A stretch of 5,459 nucleotides of DNA from contig DOQH01000038.1 in assembly GCA_003514455.1 (NCBI GenBank), positions 53,976-59,434 on the forward strand, given 5' to 3'. Origin of the DNA: Candidatus Magasanikiibacteriota bacterium. Lineage in GTDB: Bacteria > Patescibacteriota > Patescibacteriia > Magasanikbacterales > UBA10003. The stretch's first letter is position 1, and each line of letters opens with the position of its first letter. A model generated the notes under the pieces. It made no database searches and was not told where the DNA came from. It worked only from the letters and a program-made list of their open reading frames with translations. Both the position numbers and the translations under genes were made by a program. Shown here piece after piece: positions 5,258 to 5,459 of this stretch.

Positions 5258-5459
5258 TCATTTTATCTTCTTCCCGATTATACCCAATGCCTTATTAATT
5301 TTCAAGAGCTTACGAGACAGGCAAACAACTTTAGAATCGTAGTATAATTTGGGCAATAATTTCAAGGACTCTGCTTTTGCATATTTTAATTGATAAACCG
5401 AACTGTTGACACTTTTTGTGATATGCCCATTAATCTTTAAAAGATTACGGATGAATTTT
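5258..5459 (-). CDS. C-terminal part of a LAGLIDADG-type homing endonuclease-like protein (N-terminus beyond right edge)
   Basis: 66 residues are visible, ending in TGA at 5260-5258; the start lies beyond the window. The readable pattern is SSVYQLKYAKAESLKLL, then KLYYDSKVVCLSRK, then a Lys/Leu-rich tail. This resembles the end of LAGLIDADG domains in Patescibacteria, where a strand of the form [YW]-x-L-x-Y is followed by a helix, L-Y-Y and L-x-R-K. The LAGLIDADG motif itself and its catalytic acids would lie upstream and cannot be checked. Such proteins cut specific DNA sites, or have drifted into RNA-maturase or regulatory roles. The last 50 bases double as the promoter and leader of tRNA-Leu. 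Another small DNA-binding fold remains possible. Confidence 0.6.
   Translation of the reverse strand, partial: KFIRNLLKINGHITKSVNSSVYQLKYAKAESLKLLPKLYYDSKVVCLSRKLLKINKALGIIGKKIK
5277..5305 (-). promoter_or_regulatory. Strong sigma70-type promoter for tRNA-Leu
   Basis: TTGAAA (5305-5300, 5 of 6) and TATAAT (5282-5277, 6 of 6) are separated by exactly 17 bp on the minus strand. Transcription would begin near 5270, about 17 nt ahead of the mature tRNA 5' end, a normal leader for RNase P removal. The whole promoter lies inside the last codons of the upstream open frame. Confidence 0.7.

Noticed and set aside
5343..5348. TATAAT on the plus strand
   Set aside because: No -35 element at a usual distance and no plus-strand gene follows; it lies inside the minus-strand coding frame.
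1..5459. CRISPR array, insertion sequence, toxin-antitoxin pair or phage genes
   Set aside because: No regularly spaced direct repeats, transposase or integrase motifs, or terminal inverted repeats were seen. The repeats present are protein-domain repeats within one gene.

Overview
The window looks like a piece of a small, AT-leaning bacterial genome, most likely a member of the Candidate Phyla Radiation (Patescibacteria). This is an inference from gene style. The genes are packed with 1-22 nt gaps or short overlaps. Shine-Dalgarno signals are mostly absent. There are very short membrane proteins, and a secreted protein combines a Ycf48-like propeller, Ig-like domains and an aromatic C-terminal repeat of a kind I associate with this group. 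UGA is used as a normal stop at the ends of two genes and no gene carries it in frame, so the standard code applies rather than the UGA=Gly code of Gracilibacteria/Absconditabacteria.

Everything is on the minus strand, so transcription runs from high to low coordinates. At the right edge is the C-terminal end of a gene resembling LAGLIDADG homing endonucleases (5258 to beyond 5459). Four bases after its stop begins tRNA-Leu(GAG) (5170-5253), whose apparent promoter lies inside the end of that coding region. A second promoter, an extended -10 placed so close to the ATG that the mRNA may be leaderless, starts a tight four-gene run: an 82-residue two-helix membrane protein, a class I SAM-dependent methyltransferase, a three-helix membrane protein and a YraN/UPF0102 nuclease-fold protein.

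After a 69-bp gap with a tentative promoter comes a 1024-residue exported protein (409-3483). It has a signal peptide, a seven-bladed Asp-box propeller, five Ig-like domains in mirrored A-B-C-B-A order, and three C-terminal aromatic repeats. Only 22 bp further on is a second exported Ig-like protein (386 down to the left edge, incomplete), so the two are probably co-transcribed as a cell-surface module.

Nothing points to a phage, CRISPR array or insertion sequence. The least explained parts are the surface-protein architecture and the methyltransferase sandwiched between two small membrane proteins. No gene-free stretch exceeds 70 bases.
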